Shown piece by piece: positions 9,156 through 16,806 of a DNA stretch of 52,055 nucleotides. Location: assembly GCF_030695525.1 (NCBI RefSeq), contig NZ_JAUYSS010000026.1, forward strand, positions 1 to 52,055, in the 5' to 3' direction. The notes under the pieces were generated by a model, which had not been told where the DNA came from, made no database searches, and saw only the letters and a program-made list of their open reading frames with translations. How positions within the stretch are numbered: position 1 is the first letter of the stretch; each line of letters opens with the position of its first letter. The DNA is from Daejeonella sp. Its GTDB lineage: Bacteria; Bacteroidota; Bacteroidia; Sphingobacteriales; Sphingobacteriaceae. The translations under genes were made by a program, and so were the position numbers.

Positions 9156-9658
9156 AGGTTAAAACCAGGCTATAATTGGTCAGATAAGGCTCTTGAGCCG
9201 AAATATTTGATTTTGGAAAGCAATACCTGCATGTTATAGGCTGGTTCAGCCCTTTCCTCCGGTTAGTTCCGGCAAGAAATCGCGTTCCCCTCTGGTCGGT
9301 GTTCTCACCGTACCAAGCACGATAAAATCAAGTGGTCGGTGATAACACCAACCACAGGGAAATTTCAAATTACGAATAGCCGGAATCTACCTCCTCCGGC
9401 AAGGTTTATTTAACCTGGTGCTGTATTTCATTGGGAAGGACAGCCCGGCAATAGGACCATTTGCCCTTTGAAATAAACCCGGGTGGCAGCTCTAGCTTTT
9501 TTGCACTACTGAATTTCATGATATCTATTAAATCTGCTGCAAAAAACTAGGGCAGAACACGGGATTGGCAGGGCCGAAGAGGTACAGACCCTGCTTTCCA
9601 AAACAAAGAAAATCTTCAATCTATACTTACCACAACAAGATTTTATATCGACCTTAGA
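9156..9658. repeat. Structured ~0.5 kb intergenic element, copy 1 (possible ncRNA or mobile element)
   Basis: This region is similar along its length to 28456-28987. Two long blocks are identical between the copies: 52 nt (9267-9318) and 31 nt (9333-9363). Further shared blocks are at 9388-9411 and 9420-9436. Folding by eye gives a perfect 12-bp closing helix (9211-9222 with 9592-9603) and a long hairpin (9286-9360, arms about 24 bp plus ACCA/TGGT). There is a smaller hairpin at 9380-9399, a copy-specific arm near 9490-9550 (CTAGCTTTTTTGCA with TGCAAAAAACTAG), and a GGCTC/GAGCC hairpin before the closing helix. A terminator-like pair AAAATCTT/AAGATTTT sits at 9609-9644. It lies between converging genes. 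The family is unknown to me. The strand is unproven; the T-run favours plus. Confidence 0.7.
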
Positions 9659-9707
9659 TTAAATTAATAAAGTAGCGAAATTCATATAATCGCGATCCCT
9701 GCCTTTT

Positions 9708-11342
9708 TTATTCCTTATCCAGAAATGGGTAACGATAATCCTTTGGAGGGTCAAATGTCTCTTTTATTGCTCTTGGGGATACCCATCTTAAGAGATTGAT
9801 CATTGAACCTGCTTTATCATTTGTTCCTGATCCTCTGGCACCGCCAAATGGTTGCTGTCCAACTACAGCCCCGGTACACTTATCATTTATATAAAAATTG
9901 CCGGCGGCATTTCTCAATACATGGGTAGCTTTAGCCAATGCATAGCGGTCTTGTGCTAAAACAGCGCCTGTTAGTGCATAAATGGAAGTATTATCAATTA
10001 TTTCAAGTGTTTTTTCAAAGTCCTTGTCTTCAAAAACATAAATCGTTAGAACCGGTCCGAATAATTCTTCACACATGGTCACATAATAAGGGTCTTTGGT
10101 TAATAAAACGGTCGGCTCAATGAAATAGCCTTTGGATTTATCATAATTTCCCCCTGCAATGATCTCGAGGTCTTTGTCATTCTTTGCCCTGTCAATATAT
10201 CCGCCTAGTTTATCAAATGATTTTTCATCGATCACAGCATTAATGAAATTGCCGAAATCTTCAGTAGGGCCTATTTTTAGGCTTGCCAGATCTCGCGTTA
10301 ATAATTCTTTTATTTTTGGCCAAACAGAGGCTGCAATGTATACCCTTGAAGCTGCGGAACATTTTTGACCCTGATACTCAAAGGCGCCCCGTAGGATCGC
10401 TGTACTTGAAGCTTCCATATCTGCAGAACCATGCACCAGAATGAAGTCTTTACCACCTGTCTCACCTACGATTCGCGGATAGGTTTTGTATTTATGGATA
10501 TTATTGCCAATAGTTTTCCAGATATCCTGAAATACCGCCGTAGATCCGGTGAAATGAATTCCTGCAAAATTTGGATGATTAAAGATCACTTCCCCGGCAT
10601 CCGGCCCTGAAACATAAACCAGATTGATTACTCCATCAGGTAATCCGGCTTCGCGGAAAATCTGCATCAAAACATTGGCAGAGTAGATCTGGGTGTTGGA
10701 CGGCTTCCAAACTACCACATTTCCCATCATGGCTGCAGAAGTAGGCAGGTTACCGGCTATGGCAGTAAAATTGAAAGGAGTTAATGCAAAAACAAAACCT
10801 TCGAGAGGTCTTTGCTCGAGGCGATTCCAGCTTCCGGAGGGCGACACCGGTGGCTGTTGCTCATAAATTTCGCTCATGTATTTAACATTGAAGCGTAAAA
10901 AATCGATGAGTTCGCATGCGGCATCAATCTCTGCCTGAAATGCATTTTTTGATTGCCCGAGCATGGTGGCTGCATTCAGTTTGTAACGGTAAGGTCCAGC
11001 AATCAGGTCGGCTGCTTTTAAAAATATAGCTGCACGCTGTTCCCAAGGCAGATTTTCCCAGTCAGATTTCGCTGCAAGCGCTGCATTGATTGCATCTGTA
11101 ACATGTTGTTTAGTACCCTGATTATAAGTGCCCAGCAAATGCTGATGATCGTGTGGCGGATTGATCTTTACTTTTTTATCAGTTCTGATCTCTTTGCCAC
11201 CAATATACATGGGTATTTCAATAAGCACTGACCGGGCTTCATTGAGTGCTTCTTTTAATAATTTACGTTCCTTGCTTCCCGGTGCATAATTCAATATAGG
11301 TTCATTTACCGGCTGAGGTACCTTGAAAAATCCTTTTAACAT
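9708..11342 (-). CDS. pruA: L-glutamate gamma-semialdehyde dehydrogenase (delta-1-pyrroline-5-carboxylate dehydrogenase)
   Basis: A 544-aa NAD-dependent aldehyde dehydrogenase that oxidises glutamate semialdehyde to glutamate in proline and arginine breakdown. The catalytic C328 (YQGQKCSAASR) and general base E294 (VGETGGKDF) are present, along with the P5CDH-typical TPFNFTAIAGNLP segment. I start at MLKGFFKVPQ (11342) because the open frame upstream to 11378 contains a promoter-like -7 element. No proline dehydrogenase gene is adjacent. It is convergent with the carbonic anhydrase operon across the structured repeat. Confidence 0.95.
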   Translation of the reverse strand: MLKGFFKVPQPVNEPILNYAPGSKERKLLKEALNEARSVLIEIPMYIGGKEIRTDKKVKINPPHDHQHLLGTYNQGTKQHVTDAINAALAAKSDWENLPWEQRAAIFLKAADLIAGPYRYKLNAATMLGQSKNAFQAEIDAACELIDFLRFNVKYMSEIYEQQPPVSPSGSWNRLEQRPLEGFVFALTPFNFTAIAGNLPTSAAMMGNVVVWKPSNTQIYSANVLMQIFREAGLPDGVINLVYVSGPDAGEVIFNHPNFAGIHFTGSTAVFQDIWKTIGNNIHKYKTYPRIVGETGGKDFILVHGSADMEASSTAILRGAFEYQGQKCSAASRVYIAASVWPKIKELLTRDLASLKIGPTEDFGNFINAVIDEKSFDKLGGYIDRAKNDKDLEIIAGGNYDKSKGYFIEPTVLLTKDPYYVTMCEELFGPVLTIYVFEDKDFEKTLEIIDNTSIYALTGAVLAQDRYALAKATHVLRNAAGNFYINDKCTGAVVGQQPFGGARGSGTNDKAGSMINLLRWVSPRAIKETFDPPKDYRYPFLDKE

Positions 11343-11364
11343 AATTGGTCTAATTGGTTGGGGG

Positions 11365-11399
11365 CAAAGATAAGGCATAACTGATTAAAGTCAGACAAA
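11365..11399 (-). promoter_or_regulatory. Candidate promoter of pruA
   Basis: On the minus strand, TATCTTTG (11372-11365) is an exact TAnnTTTG -7 element, preceded 23 nt upstream by TTTG (11399-11396). The spacing is slightly longer than the usual ~20 nt. It lies 23 nt before the chosen pruA start and supports that start. Confidence 0.5.
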
Positions 11400-11482
11400 T
11401 GCATGATCTCTCTCATTATTTCCCTGCCAGTGTTTGACGAACTTTATCAGATACTTTTGATTTACCATAAAAACATTAAAAT

Positions 11483-12568
11483 ATGAACAATGATTTAATG
11501 GGTGCCACAAATGCACCTGAAAGTATAAAGACAATGAAGGGACTTGTCTATGAGGGTCCTGGCGAAAAGAAATGGATGGATGTTCCAAAACCCGGAATTA
11601 TTGCTCCCACTGATGCCGTGGTTAAAGTATTAAAAACTACGATATGTGGTACGGATTTACATATTTTAAAAGGTGATGTGCCTGCTGTAACCAAGGGAAG
11701 GATACTTGGGCACGAAGGTGTTGGTATTATTGAAGAAACAGGTACGGCTGTGAATAATTTTAAGAAGGGGGATCATGTGCTCATATCCTGTATTACTTCC
11801 TGTGGTAAATGTGAATACTGTAAACAGCAGATGTATTCTCATTGTGAAGATGGGGGTTGGATACTGGGGCACTTAATTGATGGCACACAGGCCGGTTATG
11901 TGAGAATTCCGCATGCCGACAATAGTTTGTACCTTATTCCTGAGGGAGCGAATGAAGAAGCTCTGGTCATGCTAAGTGATATTTTGCCAACTGGGCATGA
12001 GATAGGTGTATTGTATGGTGCTGTGAAGCCCGGTGATACAATCGCTATTGTGGGTGCTGGTCCCATTGGCATGTCTGTATTGCTCACAGCCCAGTTTTAC
12101 TCACCTTCAAAAATCATCATGATTGACATGGACGAAAATCGTCTTGAAGTGGCTAAGACCTTTGGAGCTACTCATACAATTAATCCTCTTAAAGGCGATG
12201 TGGCTAAATTAATCGCAGAACAAACCAAAGACGGTGTGGATGTAGCCATTGAAGCAGTAGGAATACCCGAGACCTTTGATATGTGCCAGAACATCATACG
12301 GCCTGGAGGCCATATCGCCAATGTTGGTGTCCATGGAAAGAGTGTAGATCTGCAATTGCAGAAATTGTGGATACAGAATATTACCATTACTACCGGACTG
12401 GTAAATACAAATACTACGCCCATGCTGTTAAAAACAGTTCAAAGCAACAGGATACAGCCGGAAAAGCTGATCACACACCGTTTTACTTTCGACAAGATAT
12501 TGGATGCTTACGAAGTATTTGGAAATGCTGCAAGGGAAAAAGCGATAAAGGTAATTATCGGTGATTAA
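11483..12568 (+). CDS. Zinc-dependent alcohol dehydrogenase (medium-chain)
   Basis: A medium-chain zinc alcohol dehydrogenase of 361 aa. Catalytic zinc ligands are in TICGTDLH and GHEGVG (C55, H77, E78). Four structural zinc cysteines are in CGKCEYCKQQMYSHC. The Rossmann loop is GAGPIGMSV, and an acidic residue follows the second strand (MIDMDENR), which favours NAD. The second ATG at 11534 (MKGLVYEGPG) matches the usual start of the family and may be the true one, giving 344 aa. It is divergent from pruA. The substrate is unknown; relatives act on short alcohols or sugar alcohols. Confidence 0.9.
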   Translation: MNNDLMGATNAPESIKTMKGLVYEGPGEKKWMDVPKPGIIAPTDAVVKVLKTTICGTDLHILKGDVPAVTKGRILGHEGVGIIEETGTAVNNFKKGDHVLISCITSCGKCEYCKQQMYSHCEDGGWILGHLIDGTQAGYVRIPHADNSLYLIPEGANEEALVMLSDILPTGHEIGVLYGAVKPGDTIAIVGAGPIGMSVLLTAQFYSPSKIIMIDMDENRLEVAKTFGATHTINPLKGDVAKLIAEQTKDGVDVAIEAVGIPETFDMCQNIIRPGGHIANVGVHGKSVDLQLQKLWIQNITITTGLVNTNTTPMLLKTVQSNRIQPEKLITHRFTFDKILDAYEVFGNAAREKAIKVIIGD

Positions 12569-12682
12569 TCTAAACTCTGACAGAAAGAAGGGCTGCCTTA
12601 ATCGTACTTGAGGCATAGCTCTGTATCTGGTAAATATCTGAATTTAGAATTTAATTGAAAATATTAACCAGTAAACTGAATA

Positions 12683-12695
12683 TTGAATTTACTCG
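12683..12695. repeat. Left flanking copy of TTGAATTTACTCG
   Basis: TTGAATTTACTCG lies one base beyond the stop codon of the ATPase gene. The same 13 bp occurs inverted as the left arm, and direct as the right arm, of the palindrome at 13887-13927 upstream of that gene. The gene is therefore bounded by the motif on both sides. Confidence 0.65.
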
Positions 12696-12696
12696 C

Positions 12697-13866
12697 TTAT
12701 ATTTTTCCGATAAGCTGAGTTAAAGTATATAAAAGGGAAGTGTAAAGGATTCCTTCCCTGCCTGTATAGTTATCTTCTCCTGAGTAAATAACCCAGTTCT
12801 GAGTAGTTTGGAGATCTTTAATGCATTGATAAAATCCTGCCTTTAGCACGGGCGCTTTACTGTATTTTATTTCTATACAGGCCACAGGTTTCATTCCTTT
12901 TACCAGAATAAGGTCAGCCTCAGCACCATGCTGGGTGCGATAATAAAATGGCCTGACATTGGCTGGTAAATGGCGTATGATTTCTTCTATGACATAACCT
13001 TCCCAACTACCGCCAATCACTATATTTCCCTGAAGTTCCCGCACAGAAGGAATGCCGCATAGCGCGTGCACAATACCACTGTCTCGAACATATACCTTTG
13101 GTGATTTAATAATGCGCTTGTTTACATTTGCGAACCAGGGCTGCAGCCTGCGTATCAGGAAGGCTCCTTCCATATAATCAAGGTAGCGCTTCACACTGGG
13201 GCCGCTGATGCCTAATGCCCGTGCATAATTTTCGATATTCAGTATGGTGCCAGTACCATTGGCCAGCATTTCCCAGAAATTTCTGATAATTACTGCGGAT
13301 AGCTTAACACCAAACATCAGGGTAAGGTCGCGTTCTACATAGCTGCGGATAAAACTATCGGCCCATCGGTGAAAAGCCGGATCGTCTTTTGCTGTCAATG
13401 CCGGAGGATAGCCACCCCTGAACCAGTGCCGCTGCATTCCGTAGCGGCTGCTTTTAGCTTCACTAAGATTAATCGGACTGAGTTCTACATAGGCTATTCG
13501 ACCTGCCAGGCTTTCGCTTACACCCTTTACCAGTTCAGGGCTGGCTGAACCTGTCAGCAGGAAACGACCGGGCCGACGTAATTCATCAATTTCAGGACGA
13601 AGGGCAGCAAAGAGCTGGGGCATCATCTGTACTTCATCCAGTAGCACCAGTCTGTCCCGGTTGGCTTCAAAGAAAATTTCAGGATCCACCAGTTTACGCT
13701 GATCAGAGACACGCTCCAGGTCAATATAAACCACATCATTTTTCAGTTTGCGTGCTATACTTTTGGCCAGGGTAGTTTTACCTACCTGCCGGGGGCCAAG
13801 TATCGCCACTGCCGGAAACTCCCGGAGAAGCACTTCGATTTTTTGTAGAGAATCTCTGCGTATCAT
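12697..13866 (-). CDS. AAA family ATPase with DUF4143 domain
   Basis: A 389-aa protein with an N-terminal P-loop (GPRQVGKT at 24-31), a Walker B segment (VLLDEVQ) and sensor motif LTGSASPEL, then a winged-helix region. The C-terminal DUF4143 nuclease-like fold is seen in EEIIRHL, YYRTQHGAEADLIL and ACIEIKYSKAP; the E-x-D-x14-E-I-K arrangement resembles PD-(D/E)XK enzymes. The start is MIRRDSLQKI at 13866, not the upstream in-frame ATG. These ATPases are scattered through Bacteroidota and archaea, have no agreed function and behave as accessory genes. Here the gene sits next to a toxin-antitoxin pair and between matching repeats. Confidence 0.88.
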   Translation of the reverse strand: MIRRDSLQKIEVLLREFPAVAILGPRQVGKTTLAKSIARKLKNDVVYIDLERVSDQRKLVDPEIFFEANRDRLVLLDEVQMMPQLFAALRPEIDELRRPGRFLLTGSASPELVKGVSESLAGRIAYVELSPINLSEAKSSRYGMQRHWFRGGYPPALTAKDDPAFHRWADSFIRSYVERDLTLMFGVKLSAVIIRNFWEMLANGTGTILNIENYARALGISGPSVKRYLDYMEGAFLIRRLQPWFANVNKRIIKSPKVYVRDSGIVHALCGIPSVRELQGNIVIGGSWEGYVIEEIIRHLPANVRPFYYRTQHGAEADLILVKGMKPVACIEIKYSKAPVLKAGFYQCIKDLQTTQNWVIYSGEDNYTGREGILYTSLLYTLTQLIGKI

Positions 13867-13886
13867 GTTACAAAGATAAAAATAAA

Positions 13887-13927
13887 TACCGAGTAAATTC
13901 AAAGTATAACTTTGAATTTACTCGGTA
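13887..13927. repeat. Perfect palindrome upstream of the DUF4143 ATPase
   Basis: A perfect inverted repeat has 19-bp arms (TACCGAGTAAATTCAAAGT and its complement) and an ATA loop. It begins 20 nt before the ATPase start codon, where a promoter or operator would lie. Its outer 13 bp equal the motif found one base past the stop codon of the gene at 12683-12695. It could be an operator for self-regulation, a hairpin in the 5' leader, or one end of a mobile unit. Confidence 0.75.
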
Positions 13928-14012
13928 AAAATAATTGCTTAATTTGTATATTGAATATTTAAAGGTACTTGAATTTGCCTGAAATGATTAAAATCCTGGC
14001 TAGTGTATTGGA

Positions 14013-14345
14013 TTAATACCTCCAGATATCTTCGAAGCCATTCTTGATTTGTTTTAGCTCATCCGCAGATATTGTTCCTATTTTACGAACCAGACGTTCT
14101 TTTGAAACAGAACGAATATGGAAAGTAAGAATTTCGGACGGTTCTCTCAGCTTATTTGTTGCATTGGGTTGAAGTACTACATTACCCTTGTATTGTTTGA
14201 TCTTTGTTGTGAGCGGGCAGCAGATTACAGTATTTAAATACGTGTTTGCGAGATTTCCGCTCACAATTACTACCGGACGGGTACCAGATTGTTCGCTTCC
14301 TTTAACAGGGTTCAGATCGGCGTACCAGAGCTCAGCCTGCTTCAT
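14013..14345 (-). CDS. Type II toxin, MazF/PemK family
   Basis: A 110-aa PemK/MazF-like endoribonuclease toxin. Typical features are the start MKQAELWYADLNPVKGSEQ, the GTRPVVIVSG strand, VICCPLTTKIK, and a C-terminal LVRKIGTIS segment with the conserved Arg/Ser surface. I choose the ATG at 14345, which lies inside the end of the antitoxin gene (14-nt overlap), so the two are translationally coupled. It would cleave mRNA when the antitoxin is lost. The target sequence cannot be predicted. Confidence 0.88.
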   Translation of the reverse strand: MKQAELWYADLNPVKGSEQSGTRPVVIVSGNLANTYLNTVICCPLTTKIKQYKGNVVLQPNATNKLREPSEILTFHIRSVSKERLVRKIGTISADELKQIKNGFEDIWRY

Positions 14346-14574
14346 TTTCCAGTTGCTCAAAATAGTCTGCCATGCCTTCTTCAGCTATTGCCAGTAAATC
14401 GGTATCTTCAGCCATTTGCTTATAGGAGCGGATATAGGCTGCCCGGTTCAGGTGATCAAGGTAAAGCCGGAGCGCCTGTTCGATCAGTTTATTTTTGGGC
14501 ATTGAGAGTTCTTTTGCTTTTTCTTCAAGCAGTTGAAGGAGCCCGTCAGGAAGGGAGCTGGTAAAAGTTGCCAT
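14332..14574 (-). CDS. Antitoxin of the MazF pair, ribbon-helix-helix (CopG-like)
   Basis: An 80-aa antitoxin. The N-terminal half (ATFTSSLPDGLLQLLEEKAK, KNKLIEQALRLYLD) fits a ribbon-helix-helix DNA-binding fold. The acidic C-terminal half (EDTDLLAIAEEGMADYFEQL) would wrap the toxin. The gene leads the toxin-antitoxin operon and overlaps the toxin. An AT-rich near-palindromic stretch just upstream (14581-14625), with an exact -7 element, is the probable autoregulated promoter. Confidence 0.87.
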   Translation of the reverse strand: MATFTSSLPDGLLQLLEEKAKELSMPKNKLIEQALRLYLDHLNRAAYIRSYKQMAEDTDLLAIAEEGMADYFEQLENEAG

Positions 14575-14593
14575 ACTGTATATTTATATAATA

Positions 14594-14601
14594 CAAATAT
14601 A
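14594..14601 (-). promoter_or_regulatory. Candidate -7 element of the toxin-antitoxin operon
   Basis: TATATTTG on the minus strand matches TAnnTTTG exactly, 19 nt before the antitoxin ATG. It lies inside a very AT-rich run (14578-14625) suitable as a ribbon-helix-helix operator. No -33 TTTG is found at the usual distance. Confidence 0.4.
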
Positions 14602-14625
14602 AAATATATTTACAAAATTTATAAT

Positions 14626-14941
14626 ACGATGATTTTGAAGCTTATTCAGGATTCGAAAATAGTACGGATGCGCTTTAATTGATATTATTACTTAGGAGAT
14701 GGGGGATTTGAGGTGTGTGGAGACTCCTCTTCATTTGCCGATCCATAGGAGGCGCTGCGCTGAAACTGTACTACAGCGAAATACTGTTGTACTGAAAAAT
14801 CAATTTTCGTAATCGCTGGAAACTCTCCGGAAAGGGGTATTCTCATTTTATCAGCTTATAAATACCGCAGTTTTACAAAAACTATATTCTATTTATTTGA
14901 TGAATCAAACGTCATTAAATTCAAGCTTAAGATCAATTATG
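14626..14941. other. Gene-free stretch between the accessory island and lpxK
   Basis: No credible coding frame is present. The only structure seen is an imperfect hairpin, GTACTACAG (14768-14776) with CTGTTGTAC (14784-14792), one mismatch. Local base composition is more GC-rich around 14740-14830 than in the flanks, which could mark the remains of an inserted element. Confidence 0.4.
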
Positions 14942-14949
14942 TATTTTTG
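14942..14949 (+). promoter_or_regulatory. Candidate -7 element of lpxK operon
   Basis: TATTTTTG fits TAnnTTTG exactly and lies 14 nt before the lpxK ATG. No TTTG is seen at the expected -33 distance. The leader would be very short. Confidence 0.35.
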
Positions 14950-14963
14950 CCCTAAGTTTAAGA

Positions 14964-16019
14964 ATGAAATTAATCCGACTGTTATTATTCCCCCTTTCAA
15001 TCCTCTATGGCATCGGAGTGATACTCCGAAATCTTGCCTACGATTTCGGGGTATTTAAGTCACAGAAATTTCAGCTGCCTGTAATCTCTGTTGGGAATTT
15101 GTCGGTTGGTGGTTCCGGTAAAAGTCCGATGACAGAATACCTTATTCGATTATTAAAGGATAAGTATAAAATCGCAACCTTAAGCAGAGGCTATGGACGC
15201 AAAACATCGGGCTTCCTATATGTAGATGCAAATTCTATAAGCTCAGACTCTGGTGATGAACCGCTTCAGTTTAAACGTAAATTCAGGGATATCACGGTAG
15301 CTGTTTGTGAAAATAGAACAGAAGGCATTCTTCGTCTTGAGCCGGATCATGAACTGATCATTCTGGACGACGCCTTTCAGCACCGTGCCGTAAAGCCGGG
15401 TTTCAGCATTCTTCTTTTTGAATACAAGACTTTGTTTAAACAGCAATGGCTTCTGCCTTCCGGCGACCTCAGGGAGCCTCTTTGGGCAATTAAGCGTGCC
15501 GATATCATTGTGATCTCGAAGTGCCCTGAAATATTAAATACTGCACAAAAAAATACGATACTGAGCAGATTTCGAACTGAAAAGGTGTTTTTTTCTTTTC
15601 TGAAGTACGGAAATCTGATATCAATCCATGAAAATACAAGTGAACGGACTCTAAAGTCGATAAATGAGAATTGCAAAGTCATTTTATTGACAGGAATTGC
15701 CAATCCAGAACCATTGCTTGAAGAGCTGGCCACTTATGGCCCTGAATTGATACACCATCAATATCCGGATCATTATCAGTTCAGCGACAAAAATATCGCT
15801 AAACTTGTAAACGTATTTAAAAGACTTAGTGGGAATGATAAATTGATCATCACTACTGAAAAGGATGTCCAGCGTTTAAGAATTGCAGGCATCAGAGAAC
15901 AATTAAAAGACTTACCCGTTTATTACCTGCCGGTTGAAGCAGAGTTTATGGAACCGGAAAGGTCGGGATTTAATAATTTAATAGAAGAATATGCATCAAA
16001 ACCTGCGGGCAACAACTGA
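14964..16019 (+). CDS. lpxK: Tetraacyldisaccharide 4'-kinase
   Basis: A 351-aa membrane-associated kinase that phosphorylates the 4' position of the lipid A precursor. A hydrophobic N-terminal helix (residues 3-22) anchors it. The P-loop is GNLSVGGSGKS (44-54), and the family signature DDAFQHR follows ILD. The position and length are typical. The end overlaps the start of the purine nucleoside phosphorylase gene by 29 nt, an arrangement that implies coupled translation in a lpxK-PNP-porin operon. Confidence 0.94.
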   Translation: MKLIRLLLFPLSILYGIGVILRNLAYDFGVFKSQKFQLPVISVGNLSVGGSGKSPMTEYLIRLLKDKYKIATLSRGYGRKTSGFLYVDANSISSDSGDEPLQFKRKFRDITVAVCENRTEGILRLEPDHELIILDDAFQHRAVKPGFSILLFEYKTLFKQQWLLPSGDLREPLWAIKRADIIVISKCPEILNTAQKNTILSRFRTEKVFFSFLKYGNLISIHENTSERTLKSINENCKVILLTGIANPEPLLEELATYGPELIHHQYPDHYQFSDKNIAKLVNVFKRLSGNDKLIITTEKDVQRLRIAGIREQLKDLPVYYLPVEAEFMEPERSGFNNLIEEYASKPAGNN

Positions 16020-16806
16020 TTATATCAAGAATAAGATAGGTGATTTTGAGCCGGAGATCGGAATTATATTAGGTACCGGTCTAGGTGGATTGGTAGAGGA
16101 TATTGAAATCCACTTTAGCTTAATGTACTCCAATATTCCGGACTTTCCGATTTCAACTTTGGAATTTCACTCGGGTAAGCTGATTTTTGGGATGCTCAGC
16201 GGCAAAAGGGTAGTCGCCATGCAGGGGCGGCTTCATTATTATGAAGGCTATGATATGAAGCAAATCACTTTTCCTGTTCGGGTAATGAAAATGCTTGGTA
16301 TAAGCAATTTGTTTGTTTCAAATGCAAGTGGTGCATTGAATCCGGAATATCGGAAAGGCGATCTGATGATCATTAATGATCATATCAATATGCAAAGTGA
16401 TAACCCGCTTCGCGGGAGAAATACGGAAAGCCTTGGCCCCCGTTTCCCCGATATGAGCGAACCTTACGACAAAAAAATGATCGAAAAGGGGATGGGAATT
16501 GCCCTTAAAAATAATATTCGTTGCCATTCTGGTGTTTATGTTTCGGTGAATGGCCCGAATCTTGAAACTAGAGCTGAATACCGATTTTTACGTTTGATTG
16601 GAGCTGATGCGGTGGGCATGAGTACAGTGCCCGAAGTTATTGTTGCCAATCATATGGCTCTTCCTGTTTTTGCTATTTCTGTACTGACCGATGAGGGCTT
16701 TCCGGATACGCTGAAAGTAGTATCATTAGAAGAGATTATTAAAACTGCGGAAGAGGCTGAACCAAAAATGACTAAAATATTGAAAGATCTCATTCTGGAA
16801 ATTTAA
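15991..16806 (+). CDS. Purine-nucleoside phosphorylase (trimeric type)
   Basis: A 271-aa phosphorylase splitting purine nucleosides with phosphate. Motifs include GTGLGGL near residue 28, MQGRLHYYEGY, SNASGALN, GPNLETRAEYRFL and GADAVGMSTVPEV, which place it in the trimeric PNP/MTAP superfamily. The start at 15991 lies inside lpxK and gives the usual short leader before the GTG loop. The stop overlaps the next ATG (TAATG at 16804-16808). Confidence 0.94.
   Translation: MHQNLRATTDYIKNKIGDFEPEIGIILGTGLGGLVEDIEIHFSLMYSNIPDFPISTLEFHSGKLIFGMLSGKRVVAMQGRLHYYEGYDMKQITFPVRVMKMLGISNLFVSNASGALNPEYRKGDLMIINDHINMQSDNPLRGRNTESLGPRFPDMSEPYDKKMIEKGMGIALKNNIRCHSGVYVSVNGPNLETRAEYRFLRLIGADAVGMSTVPEVIVANHMALPVFAISVLTDEGFPDTLKVVSLEEIIKTAEEAEPKMTKILKDLILEI

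Noticed and set aside
9156-9658. RNase P RNA or tmRNA
   Set aside because: The universally conserved GAGGAAAGUCC and ACAGAA regions, or a tRNA-like domain with tag frame, are absent, and two copies are present where one is expected.
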